This document shows positions 31,145-39,292 of a DNA stretch of 64,000 bases, one piece after another. The DNA is taken from assembly GCF_002009175.1 (NCBI RefSeq), contig NZ_CP018047.1:3906001-3970000 (forward strand), given 5' to 3'. Position 1 is the first letter of the stretch, and each line of letters begins with the position of its first letter. The DNA comes from Streptomyces niveus. GTDB lineage: Bacteria; Actinomycetota; Actinomycetes; Streptomycetales; Streptomycetaceae. The notes beneath the pieces are model-generated. The model did no database searches and was not told where the DNA came from. It saw nothing but the letters and a program-made list of their open reading frames with translations. The translations under genes and the position numbers were made by a program.

Positions 31145-32611
31145 GTGCCGAACGCCAACGAAGAGACTCCCCTTGCACTGAGCCAGGTGCAGCGCCGCGC
31201 GGTCAGCGAACTGCTGCGGGTGTCCCCTGTCGCCGACGACCTCGCGCGCCGATTCCAGGAGGCGGGCTTCACCCTCGCCCTGGTCGGAGGCTCCGTGAGG
31301 GACGCCCTCCTCGGTCGCCTCGGCAACGACCTCGACTTCACGACCGACGCCAGGCCCGACGACGTACTGAAGATCGTCCGGCCCTGGGCGGACTCGGTGT
31401 GGGAGGTCGGGATCGCCTTCGGCACGATCGGCGTCCAGAAGGAGGGCCGGGTCGGCGACGACCGGCAGGACTTCCAGATCGAGGTCACGACCTACCGCTC
31501 CGAAGCCTACGACCGCACGTCGCGCAAGCCCGAGGTGTCTTACGGCGACTCCATCGAGGACGATCTCGTCCGCCGGGACTTCACCGTCAACGCGATGGCT
31601 GTCGCGCTGCCGCAGAAGGAGTTCATCGACCCGCACGGTGGTCTCCAGGACCTCGCGGCCGGTGTGCTGCGCACGCCCGGGACCCCCGAGGCGTCCTTCT
31701 CCGACGATCCGCTGCGCATGCTCAGGGCCGCGCGCTTCGCCGCGCAGCTGGACTTCGAGGTCGCACCCGATGTCGTCGCGGCCATGAAGGCCATGGCCGA
31801 GCGCATCGAGATCGTCTCGGCCGAGCGTGTACGGGAGGAGCTGAACAAGCTGATCCTCTCCGTCCACCCGCGCAAGGGCCTGGCGCTGCTCGTGGACACC
31901 GCACTCGCGGAGCGTGTTCTGCCCGAGCTGCCCGCGCTGCGGCTGGAGAGCGACGAGCACCACCGGCACAAGGACGTGTACGAGCACTCGCTGACCGTCC
32001 TGGAGCAGGCCATCGATCTGGAGGAGAACGGGCCGGACCTGGTGCTGCGGCTGGCCGCGCTGCTCCATGACATCGGCAAGCCCCGGACGCGGCGCTTCGA
32101 GAAGGACGGCGGGGTCTCCTTCCATCACCACGAGGTGGTGGGGGCGAAGCTGACCAAGAAGCGGATGACCGAGCTGAAGTACTCCAACGAGCTGGTGAAG
32201 GACGTCTCGCGACTGGTGGAGCTGCATCTGCGCTTCCACGGCTACGGGACGGGCGAGTGGACCGACTCGGCGGTGCGGCGGTACGTACGCGACGCCGGCC
32301 CACTGCTGGACCGGCTCCACAAGCTGACACGCTCGGACTGCACCACCCGCAACAAGCGCAAGGCGACCGCGCTCTCGCGGGCCTACGACGGTCTTGAGGA
32401 GCGAATCGCGCAGTTGCAGGAGCAGGAGGAGCTGGACTCCATCCGGCCCGACCTGGACGGCAACCAGATCATGGAGACGTTGGGTGTCGGCCCGGGGCCG
32501 GTGATCGGGGCCGCGTACAAGTTCCTGCTGGAGCTGCGGCTGGAGAACGGGCCGATGGGGCGTGACGAAGCGGTGAGCGCACTGAAGGAATGGTGGGCTT
32601 CGCAGAGCTGA
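31145..32611 (+). CDS. cca: CCA tRNA nucleotidyltransferase
   Basis: A 488-residue class II nucleotidyltransferase that adds or repairs the tRNA 3' CCA (the tRNA-Ile here lacks encoded CCA). It shows LVGGSVRDALLGR (48-58), the catalytic pair DLDFTTDA, the RRDFTVNAMA motif, head/neck DDPLRMLRAARFAAQL, and a C-terminal HD domain with LLHDIGKPRTR. Poly(A)-polymerase-like annotations (pcnA) refer to the same family. The GTG start has no ribosome-binding site, but TACCCT lies 8 bp before it, so the mRNA is probably leaderless. It diverges from the DUF6049 gene. Confidence 0.94.
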   Translation: MPNANEETPLALSQVQRRAVSELLRVSPVADDLARRFQEAGFTLALVGGSVRDALLGRLGNDLDFTTDARPDDVLKIVRPWADSVWEVGIAFGTIGVQKEGRVGDDRQDFQIEVTTYRSEAYDRTSRKPEVSYGDSIEDDLVRRDFTVNAMAVALPQKEFIDPHGGLQDLAAGVLRTPGTPEASFSDDPLRMLRAARFAAQLDFEVAPDVVAAMKAMAERIEIVSAERVREELNKLILSVHPRKGLALLVDTALAERVLPELPALRLESDEHHRHKDVYEHSLTVLEQAIDLEENGPDLVLRLAALLHDIGKPRTRRFEKDGGVSFHHHEVVGAKLTKKRMTELKYSNELVKDVSRLVELHLRFHGYGTGEWTDSAVRRYVRDAGPLLDRLHKLTRSDCTTRNKRKATALSRAYDGLEERIAQLQEQEELDSIRPDLDGNQIMETLGVGPGPVIGAAYKFLLELRLENGPMGRDEAVSALKEWWASQS

Positions 32612-32641
32612 GTCCGGCGCGGACCGAGTCCGGTGGTCGAT

Positions 32642-32655
32642 GTTTCACGTGAAAC
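32642..32655. other. parS: parS site 5
   Basis: Perfect GTTTCACGTGAAAC, core of a perfect 28-bp palindrome (32635-32662), first of a tandem pair 48 bp apart. Confidence 0.97.
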
Positions 32656-32689
32656 ATCGACCGGAGGATAGCGACGCAGGGGGGGCGAT

Positions 32690-32703
32690 GTTTCACGTGA
32701 AAC
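32690..32703. other. parS: parS site 6
   Basis: Perfect GTTTCACGTGAAAC, core of a perfect 32-bp palindrome (32681-32712) between the convergent cca and MFS genes; it could also serve as a bidirectional terminator. Confidence 0.97.
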
Positions 32704-32731
32704 ATCGCCCCCTTCGCGCGTCCGCTCCGCC

Positions 32732-34003
32732 CTACTCGTACTTCGTCGCGTGCTTCTTCCAGCGGAACAGCCCCACCGCGGTGCACGCGTACAGCGCCGC
32801 GACGCCGAGTACGAGCGGCGCCGAGCGGCCGTCCGGCGGCAGTATCAGCGCCGCGACCCCTGCCGCGCCCACGAAGGCGACGTTGAACAGCACGTCATAG
32901 AGGGAGAAGACCCGCCCTCGGTACGCGTCGTCCACCGATGTCTGCACCACCGTGTCCGTCGAGATCTTCGCACCCTGGGTCGTCAGACCGAGCACGAACG
33001 CGGCGGCGAGCATCGGGGTGGGAGAGAACGGCAGTGCCAGCGCCGGTTCCAGTACGGCCGCCGAGGCGGCGCACGCCATCATCCAGCCGAATGAGCCGAG
33101 ACGTCCGACCGCCGCCGGTGTGACCACGGCGGCGGCGAAGAATCCCGCCCCCGAGACGAGGAGCGCCACCCCCAGCAGCGCGATCCCGTCCTCCTCGGTG
33201 TCGGACCAGGCGTAGCGGCAGAGCATCAGGACCATGACGGTCAGCGCCCCGTAGCAGAAGCGCATCAGCGTCATGGCGAGCAGCGCGACCGCCGCGTCAC
33301 GACGCTCCGCCAAATGGCGCAGGCCTTCGCCGAGTCCACGTGCGGTGGAGGCGAGAGCGGCCCCGATTCGGGGCTGCACCTGTCCCGGATCCGGGCCGAG
33401 GAGATCGCGTGTCATCGTGACCGACGCCAGCGCCGATGTCAGATACAGCGCGGCGCCCAGCAGCACCACGGCGGCGTCGGAGCTGGAGACGACCAGCCGT
33501 ACGAGGAAGGCGAGGCCGCCACCCGCTGTCGCGGCGAGCGTGCCGGCGGTCGGGGAGAGGGAGTTGGCGACGACCAGGTGTCCGTCCTCGACGACGCGGG
33601 GCAGCGCGGCCGACAGCCCGGCGAGCACGAACCGGTTGACGGCCGTCACGGCGAGCGCGGAGACGTAGAAGAGCCAGTCCGGCACGGAGCTGAGGATCAG
33701 CACGGCGGTGCAGGTCGCGAGAGCGGCCCGCAGCAGATTGCCGTAGAGGATGACCTGGCGCCGCCGCCACCGGTCGAGCAGCACCCCGGCGAACGGACCG
33801 ATGAGTGAGTACGGCAGCAGCAGCACCGCCATGGCCGACGCGATGGCGCCGGGGGAGGTCTGTTTCTCGGGGGAGAACACGACGTGTGCGGCCAGCGCGA
33901 CCTGGAAGACCCCGTCCGCCGCTTGCGACAGCAGACGCACGGTCAGCAGACGGCGGAAGTTGGGCAGACGCAGGAGCACGCGCAGATCGCGTACGACAGA
34001 CAT
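32732..34003 (-). CDS. MFS transporter
   Basis: A ~423-residue major facilitator protein with about twelve membrane helices. FAGVLLDRWRRRQVILYGNLLRA is the loop 2-3 signature. The substrate is unknown; it resembles drug or metabolite exporters. I start at ATG 34003 (MSVVRDLRVLLRLPNFRRLL) because the longer frame would begin inside the terminator hairpin at 34060-34104. No good ribosome-binding site precedes either. It is downstream of ino1 on the same strand but isolated by that hairpin. Confidence 0.88.
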   Translation of the reverse strand: MSVVRDLRVLLRLPNFRRLLTVRLLSQAADGVFQVALAAHVVFSPEKQTSPGAIASAMAVLLLPYSLIGPFAGVLLDRWRRRQVILYGNLLRAALATCTAVLILSSVPDWLFYVSALAVTAVNRFVLAGLSAALPRVVEDGHLVVANSLSPTAGTLAATAGGGLAFLVRLVVSSSDAAVVLLGAALYLTSALASVTMTRDLLGPDPGQVQPRIGAALASTARGLGEGLRHLAERRDAAVALLAMTLMRFCYGALTVMVLMLCRYAWSDTEEDGIALLGVALLVSGAGFFAAAVVTPAAVGRLGSFGWMMACAASAAVLEPALALPFSPTPMLAAAFVLGLTTQGAKISTDTVVQTSVDDAYRGRVFSLYDVLFNVAFVGAAGVAALILPPDGRSAPLVLGVAALYACTAVGLFRWKKHATKYE

Positions 34004-34030
34004 GTGGATCAGCGTCACACACGGCGCGCG

Positions 34031-34077
34031 CGTCACATGCGAAGGGTCCCCGGACGTCACATGCGAAGGGTCCCCGG
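34031..34077. repeat. 23-bp direct repeat of terminator arm
   Basis: Bases 34031-34053 recur exactly at 34055-34077. The right copy contributes to the left arm of the 34060-34104 hairpin; the left copy is a spare complementary arm. Confidence 0.93.
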
Positions 34078-34104
34078 GCAGTCTGCCCGGGGACCCTTCG
34101 CATG
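34060..34104 (-). terminator. Strong terminator after ino1
   Basis: A perfect 21-bp stem (34060-34080 and 34084-34104, three-base loop), 63 bp beyond the ino1 stop and 57 bp before the MFS start. Confidence 0.92.
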
Positions 34105-34167
34105 GTGCGTATTACAGGGGAGATCGGCGTTCCACCGATCCGAGCCCCCGGGAGATCCGCCGAGGGA

Positions 34168-35250
34168 TCAGCGCTCGACCTCGCCGCGGATGAACTTCTC
34201 CACGTTCTCGCGGGCCTCGTCGTCGAAGTACTGCACCGGCGGGGACTTCATGAAGTACGAGGAGGCGGAGAGGATCGGGCCGCCGATGCCGCGGTCCTTG
34301 GCGATCTTCGCGGCGCGCACGGCGTCGATGATGACACCCGCGGAGTTCGGGGAGTCCCAGACCTCCAGCTTGTACTCCAGGTTCAGCGGAACGTCACCGA
34401 AGGCGCGGCCCTCGAGGCGGACGTACGCCCACTTGCGGTCGTCCAGCCACGCCACGTAGTCCGAGGGGCCGATGTGGACGTTGTCGGCGCCCATGTCACG
34501 GTCGCGGATCTGCGAGGTGACCGCCTGCGTCTTGGAGATCTTCTTCGACTCCAGGCGATCGCGCTCCAGCATGTTCTTGAAGTCCATGTTGCCGCCGACG
34601 TTCAGCTGCATCGTGCGGTCCAGGACGACACCGCGGTCCTCGAACAGCTTCGCCATCACACGGTGCGTGATGGTGGCGCCGACCTGCGACTTGATGTCGT
34701 CGCCGACGATCGGGACACCGGCCTCGACGAACTTGTCCGCCCACTCCTTCGTGCCGGCGATGAAGACCGGGAGCGCGTTGACGAAGGCGACCTTGGCGTC
34801 GAGGGCGCACTGCGCGTAGAACTTCGCGGCGGCCTCGGAACCGACGGGCAGGTAGCAGACCAGGACGTCGACCTGCCTGTCCTTGAGGGTCTGGACGATG
34901 TCGGCCGGCGTTTCGTCCGACTCCTCGATCGTCTCGCGGTAGTACTTGCCGAGCCCGTCGTAGGTGTGGCCGCGCTGGACGGTCACGCCCGAGTTCGGGA
35001 CGTCACAGATCTTGATGGTGTTGTTCTCGCTGGCACCGATGGCGTCCGCGAGGTCGAGACCGACCTTCTTCGCGTCGACATCGAAGGCGGCGACGAACTC
35101 CACGTCCCCCACGTGGTACTCGCCGAACTGCACGTGCATCAGACCGGGCACCTGGCCGGCCGGATCGGCGTCCTTGTAGAACTCGACGCCCTGCACCAGC
35201 GAGGCGGCACAGTTGCCCACGCCGACAATGGCTACGCGAACGGAACCCAT
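34168..35250 (-). CDS. ino1: Inositol-3-phosphate synthase
   Basis: A 360-residue NAD-dependent enzyme converting glucose-6-phosphate to inositol-1L-phosphate, which feeds phosphatidylinositol and mycothiol synthesis in actinomycetes. The Rossmann motif is [20 protein letters not shown]. Family motifs [15 protein letters not shown] and [13 protein letters not shown], followed by the catalytic lysine cluster [11 protein letters not shown], are complete. It lies 61 bp downstream of the padR gene on the same strand and may be under PadR control. Confidence 0.95.
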   Translation of the reverse strand: MGSVRVAIVGVGNCAASLVQGVEFYKDADPAGQVPGLMHVQFGEYHVGDVEFVAAFDVDAKKVGLDLADAIGASENNTIKICDVPNSGVTVQRGHTYDGLGKYYRETIEESDETPADIVQTLKDRQVDVLVCYLPVGSEAAAKFYAQCALDAKVAFVNALPVFIAGTKEWADKFVEAGVPIVGDDIKSQVGATITHRVMAKLFEDRGVVLDRTMQLNVGGNMDFKNMLERDRLESKKISKTQAVTSQIRDRDMGADNVHIGPSDYVAWLDDRKWAYVRLEGRAFGDVPLNLEYKLEVWDSPNSAGVIIDAVRAAKIAKDRGIGGPILSASSYFMKSPPVQYFDDEARENVEKFIRGEVER

Positions 35251-35311
35251 CCTGGTTGCTCCCTGTGTGTGATCTCAATGTTGCTATGAAGCCCCGCGTT
35301 GATGCGGAACC

Positions 35312-36079
35312 TCATGTGGTGGTGTCCTCGGACGGATCCGGCTGGCCGGGGGCCTTCGGAGGCGAACCTCCGGAAGTCCTCCGGAGCCGGGGCAGGCCGC
35401 CCTCGTCTCCCGTTGTGCTGTTGGTCGTACCGCTCGTACCGCTGTTCGTGCCGGTCGTACTGTTCGGCGCGCCGTCCCGCTGTACGGCGGGGCTCTGCTG
35501 GCCGGACTCCCGCTGATCCCGTCCCGCCCGCTCGCTCTCGATGAGCTCGTTGAGCCAGCGCACTTCGCGCTCCACGGACTCCATGCCGTGCCGCTGAAGT
35601 TCGAGCGTGTAGTCGTCGAGGCGTTCCCGGGTACGGGCCAGGGAAGCGCTCATCTTCTCCAGGCGCTCCTCCAGCCGGCTGCGACGGCCCTCCAGCACGC
35701 GCATCCGTACCTCGCGCTCCGTCTGTCCGAAGAAGGCGAAGCGAGCGGCGAAGTGCTCGTCCTCCCAGGCGTCCGGGCCCGTCTGTGACAGCAGGTCCTC
35801 GAAGTGCTCCTTGCCGTCAGCCGTCAGCCGGTAGACGATTTTGGCCCTGCGGCCCGCGAGTGACGCGGCGAGTGCCTCCTCGGGCGCGCTGCCCGGCTCC
35901 TCGATCAACCAACCGTTGGCGACGAGCGTCTTGAGGCACGGATACAGCGTTCCGTAACTGAAGGCCCGGAAGATCCCCAGCGAGGTGTTGAGCCGTTTCC
36001 GCAGCTCGTAGCCGTGCATCGGAGACTCGCGCAGCAGACCCAGGACAGCGAATTCGAGGATGCCCGAGCGTCTGCTCAC
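35312..36079 (-). CDS. PadR family transcriptional regulator
   Basis: A 255-residue regulator. The N-terminal winged helix (SGILEFAVLGLLRESPMHGYELRKRL ... GTLYPCLKTLVANGWL) is typical PadR; a helical dimer arm (about 110-185) follows. A Ser/Thr/Gly-rich tail of ~65 residues (NSTTGTNSGTSGTTNSTTG) is unusual. It starts at GTG 36079 behind a perfect AGGAGG. A 15-bp inverted repeat at 36113-36145, just upstream, is very probably its own operator. It precedes ino1, so it may regulate inositol supply. Confidence 0.92.
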   Translation of the reverse strand: MSRRSGILEFAVLGLLRESPMHGYELRKRLNTSLGIFRAFSYGTLYPCLKTLVANGWLIEEPGSAPEEALAASLAGRRAKIVYRLTADGKEHFEDLLSQTGPDAWEDEHFAARFAFFGQTEREVRMRVLEGRRSRLEERLEKMSASLARTRERLDDYTLELQRHGMESVEREVRWLNELIESERAGRDQRESGQQSPAVQRDGAPNSTTGTNSGTSGTTNSTTGDEGGLPRLRRTSGGSPPKAPGQPDPSEDTTT

Positions 36080-36112
36080 TTTCGCCTCCTCCGCCGTCCC
36101 GGCTGATTATGC

Positions 36113-36145
36113 CGTCCCGATGTATCGACTCGATACATCGGGACG
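36113..36145. promoter_or_regulatory. PadR operator palindrome
   Basis: A perfect 15-bp inverted repeat (36113-36127 and 36131-36145, spacer ACT). Inside it, ATGTAT and ATACAT face each other, matching the known PadR pattern ATGT-N-ACAT. It is 34 bp upstream of padR. Confidence 0.85.
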
Positions 36146-36438
36146 ATAGAACACCGATGCTGATGGGACAAGAGGGGCCATGGTGAACGGCGTCACATCA
36201 CGGATTCACAGCGAGTAACTTGCCTGATTTGGGGTGAAGTTCAGATCTCGGCGGGTTTGACCCTGCGTAGTCTGTGCGGCATGCAGACCACCGGGAACCG
36301 CGTGACGTGTGAGAGCGTCGTCGTTCTGGATGCATGCCGGATGAGCCCGACGCCGGGCACATCCGTATTCATTTCGGGGGGACCGGAACTCAACTGCCGC
36401 TTCCAGGCGTTCGCGCCTGCCCGAGGAGTAGTCGTTCG
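36146..36438. promoter_or_regulatory. Divergent padR-PBP upstream region
   Basis: The rest of the 359-bp gap between padR and the PBP gene. It must contain the PBP promoter; I see no clear -35/-10 pair and no small gene. Confidence 0.4.
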
Positions 36439-39138
36439 ATGAGCGAGCACCGTCGCAAACAGGCCCAGCCACAGGGTGGCCAGGGTGGCGGACGAGCCGC
36501 GGCCAGGCGCGCCGCGCAGCGGCCGGCAGGCCGCCGCGCGGATCCCTCCCGTGGAGTCCCCACGGCGTCCCACTCCGGCTCGCATGAACCGGAGCCTTCC
36601 TACGGAGGCCGAGCCGAAGCCCGCAAGGCGGCCCAGCGGGGCCGTCGCCGTGCCGCCGAAGGGGGCGGAGCCGGCGCGGGGGGCCACGTCGGAGGCCGCC
36701 GCGGTGGCGGTGGTGGTCCCGACGGTCCCGGCCGGCCGCGTGGCGGGAGGCCGGGCAGGAAGCGGCTGATCGACTACCCGAGGCACGAAAAGTACGGCTG
36801 GCGTCGCTGGGTGCCGTCCTGGAAGCTCGTGACCGGCCTGTGTATCGCCTTCCTCGGCAGCCTGATGACCGCGGCCACGATCGCGTACGCCATGGTCGGC
36901 CTCCCCAATCCGAGTGAGGCGTCCAAGGCCCAGAACAACGTCTACTTCTGGGACGACGGAACGCCGATGGTCTCCACCGGCGGTGAGGTCAACCGTCAGA
37001 TCGTCAAGATCGAAAAGATCCCCATGGCGATGCAGAACGCCGTGATCTCGGCGGAGAACAAGACGTTCAGGGAAGACTCGGGCGTCGACCCCATGGGCAT
37101 CGGCCGGGCCGTGTTCAACATGGCCACGGGCGGTCAGACGCAGGGTGGCTCGACCATCACCCAGCAGTACGTCAAGAACGCCATGCTCAGCCAGGACCAG
37201 ACCTACACGCGCAAGGTCAAGGAGCTGTTCATCTCCATCCGCGTCGACGCGGAACTGGACAAGCCCGACATCATGGCCGGGTATCTCAACACCTCCTACT
37301 ACGGACGTGGCGCCTACGGCATCCAGGCGGCGGCCCGTACGTACTACGGCATCGACGCCAGGGAGCTCAACGCGAGCCAGTCCGCCTTCCTGGCGACGCT
37401 CCTGAAGGGTGCGACGTACTACGACCCGAACGGCGCCCCGTCGATCGACACGAACGCCAGCGCCGAGGCCAACACCATGCGGGCGAAGGAGCGCTGGGCC
37501 TGGATTCTCGACGAGATGGTGAAGGACGGCCATCTCGAGGCGGCGGAGCGGGCGAAGTACGACAAGTTCCCGATGCCGGACCCGCCGAAGAAGAACGCAC
37601 AGCTCGGCGGCCAGGTCGGCTACCTCGTGGACCTCGCCAAGGCCTACTTCATCAACAACAACAAAAAGGGCTACACGGCCGACGACCTGGCCGAGGGCGG
37701 CTTCGAGATCAAGACGACCTTCAACAAGAAGAAGGTCAACGCGCTCAACAAGGCCGTCACCGACATCTACAAGGCGAACATCGACCCCAAGAAGCGCCCG
37801 GATACGGACACCCACGTCCAGTTCGGCGGCGCCTCGGTCGAGCCCGAGACCGGCAAGATCGTCGCCATCTACGGTGGGCAGGACGCCACCAAGCACTTCA
37901 CCAACAACGCCGACCAGACCGGTGCCCAGGTCGGATCGACCTTCAAGCCGTACGTCCTGGCGGCGGCGATGCGTGACGGTGTGCGGGACCCCGACCTCGG
38001 GCCGGAACAGGGCGCCGAGTCGCGCACGAAGGTCTCGCCGGACAAGAGCAAGTACAACGGCAAGAACAAACTGAAGATCAAGGACTACAACGGCGACATC
38101 TGGACCAACGAGAAGGGCGAGGAGTGGCACCAGCGCAACGACGGTGACAAGGACCACGAGGACATCAACCTGCGCGAGGCCATGAAGGTCTCGGCCAACT
38201 CCCCCTTCGTCCAGCTCGGTATGGACGTGGGCATTCCGCAGGTCCGACAGGCCGCCGTCGACGCCGGACTGCTGGAGGACAGCCTCCCGGGTGGCAGCAA
38301 CCCGTCGTTCTCCATCGGAATCGCCGACCCCAGCGCCATCCGCATGGCGGGCTCGTACGCCACCTTCGCCGACAGCGGCACCCAGCGTGATCCCTACTCC
38401 GTCCAGGAGGTCACGAAGGAAGGCACCGTCGTCTTCGAGTACGACAAGAAGCCGCAGAACACGTTCGACGCCGACATCGCGAACAACGTGACGGACGTCC
38501 TGAAGTCCGTGGTCATGGAGGAGGGCGGCACGGGCACCCCGGCGCAGCTGCCGGACGGCCGGGAGGTCGCCGGCAAGACCGGCACCACCGACGGCAACAA
38601 GTCGGCCTGGTTCGTGGGCTACACGCCGCAGCTCTCGACCGCCATCGACATGTACCGGCTGGACGACAACGCCGAGAACAAGAACCGCAAGTTCTTGGAG
38701 ATGTTCGGCACCGGCGATCAGGACAAGATCCACGGTGCGTCGTTCCCGGCCGACATCTGGCGGGAGTACATGACAGTCGCGATGAAGAACACGGAAGCGC
38801 TGAAGTTCCCCGAGCCCTCGCCGATCGGCGAGGCGGTCTACGGCGGCGGCGAGCCGAGCCCGGAGCCGACGCCGACGGAGCAGCCGTCCGAGACGCCGTC
38901 CGAAGAGCCGTCCGAGACCCCGTCCGAAGAGCCGTCCGAGACCCCGGAGCCGACCGAGTCCTGTGATCGGTGGAACGGCTGTGAGGACGGAGGCACCGGT
39001 GATCCGGGTGGTCCCGGAGGTGAGGATCCCGGCGGAGTCATCGGGGATCCCGGCTCTTCGACCAGTCCACCACCGGAGACCGGAGATCCCGAGGGCGGCG
39101 ACGGCGGCGGAGGCTTGTTCGGCGGCCAGGGGGGCTGA
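36439..39138 (+). CDS. Class A penicillin-binding protein
   Basis: An 899-residue bifunctional peptidoglycan synthase. A basic, disordered cytoplasmic part (1-125) precedes a membrane anchor (about 128-152). The glycosyltransferase domain has AENKTF (Glu206), GGSTITQQ and RKVKELFISIRVD. The transpeptidase domain has STFK (Ser500), SAN (585-587) and KTGT (713-716). The outer C-terminus holds PSETPSEEPSETPSEE repeats and a Gly/Pro tail. I start at ATG 36439 after GAGGAG; earlier in-frame starts are unlikely. A terminator follows. It diverges from padR and sits upstream of a membrane glycosyltransferase gene. Confidence 0.96.
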   Translation: MSEHRRKQAQPQGGQGGGRAAARRAAQRPAGRRADPSRGVPTASHSGSHEPEPSYGGRAEARKAAQRGRRRAAEGGGAGAGGHVGGRRGGGGGPDGPGRPRGGRPGRKRLIDYPRHEKYGWRRWVPSWKLVTGLCIAFLGSLMTAATIAYAMVGLPNPSEASKAQNNVYFWDDGTPMVSTGGEVNRQIVKIEKIPMAMQNAVISAENKTFREDSGVDPMGIGRAVFNMATGGQTQGGSTITQQYVKNAMLSQDQTYTRKVKELFISIRVDAELDKPDIMAGYLNTSYYGRGAYGIQAAARTYYGIDARELNASQSAFLATLLKGATYYDPNGAPSIDTNASAEANTMRAKERWAWILDEMVKDGHLEAAERAKYDKFPMPDPPKKNAQLGGQVGYLVDLAKAYFINNNKKGYTADDLAEGGFEIKTTFNKKKVNALNKAVTDIYKANIDPKKRPDTDTHVQFGGASVEPETGKIVAIYGGQDATKHFTNNADQTGAQVGSTFKPYVLAAAMRDGVRDPDLGPEQGAESRTKVSPDKSKYNGKNKLKIKDYNGDIWTNEKGEEWHQRNDGDKDHEDINLREAMKVSANSPFVQLGMDVGIPQVRQAAVDAGLLEDSLPGGSNPSFSIGIADPSAIRMAGSYATFADSGTQRDPYSVQEVTKEGTVVFEYDKKPQNTFDADIANNVTDVLKSVVMEEGGTGTPAQLPDGREVAGKTGTTDGNKSAWFVGYTPQLSTAIDMYRLDDNAENKNRKFLEMFGTGDQDKIHGASFPADIWREYMTVAMKNTEALKFPEPSPIGEAVYGGGEPSPEPTPTEQPSETPSEEPSETPSEEPSETPEPTESCDRWNGCEDGGTGDPGGPGGEDPGGVIGDPGSSTSPPPETGDPEGGDGGGGLFGGQGG

Positions 39139-39197
39139 CGCAGCCCCGGGGGCCGGGACGCGGGTCCTGAAGCCTCGGGAAGGTCCGGAAGCGACGC

Positions 39198-39259
39198 GCG
39201 AAGGCCGTCGCACCAGGGCCGTACACAGACCGTGTACGGCCCGGTGCGGCGGCCTTCGC
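39198..39259 (+). terminator. Long hairpin after PBP gene
   Basis: A ~28-bp stem with one bulged A and one G-U (arms 39198-39226 and 39232-39259) 60 bp after the PBP stop. It separates it from the glycosyltransferase gene. Confidence 0.82.
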
Positions 39260-39292
39260 CGTGCCGCGGCGGCGTACGGCAGGATGGGCGGC

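Noticed and set aside
32640..32900. Short frames beginning MFHVKH at several parS sites
   Set aside because: GTTTCACGTGAAAC preceded by AT always gives MFHVK on both strands; the peptides that follow have nothing in common. Only the DUF2269-like start (58525) is plausible.
38820..39130. CRISPR-like repeats at the 3' end of the PBP gene
   Set aside because: The periodicity comes from coding PSETPSEE repeats; there are no spacers or cas genes.
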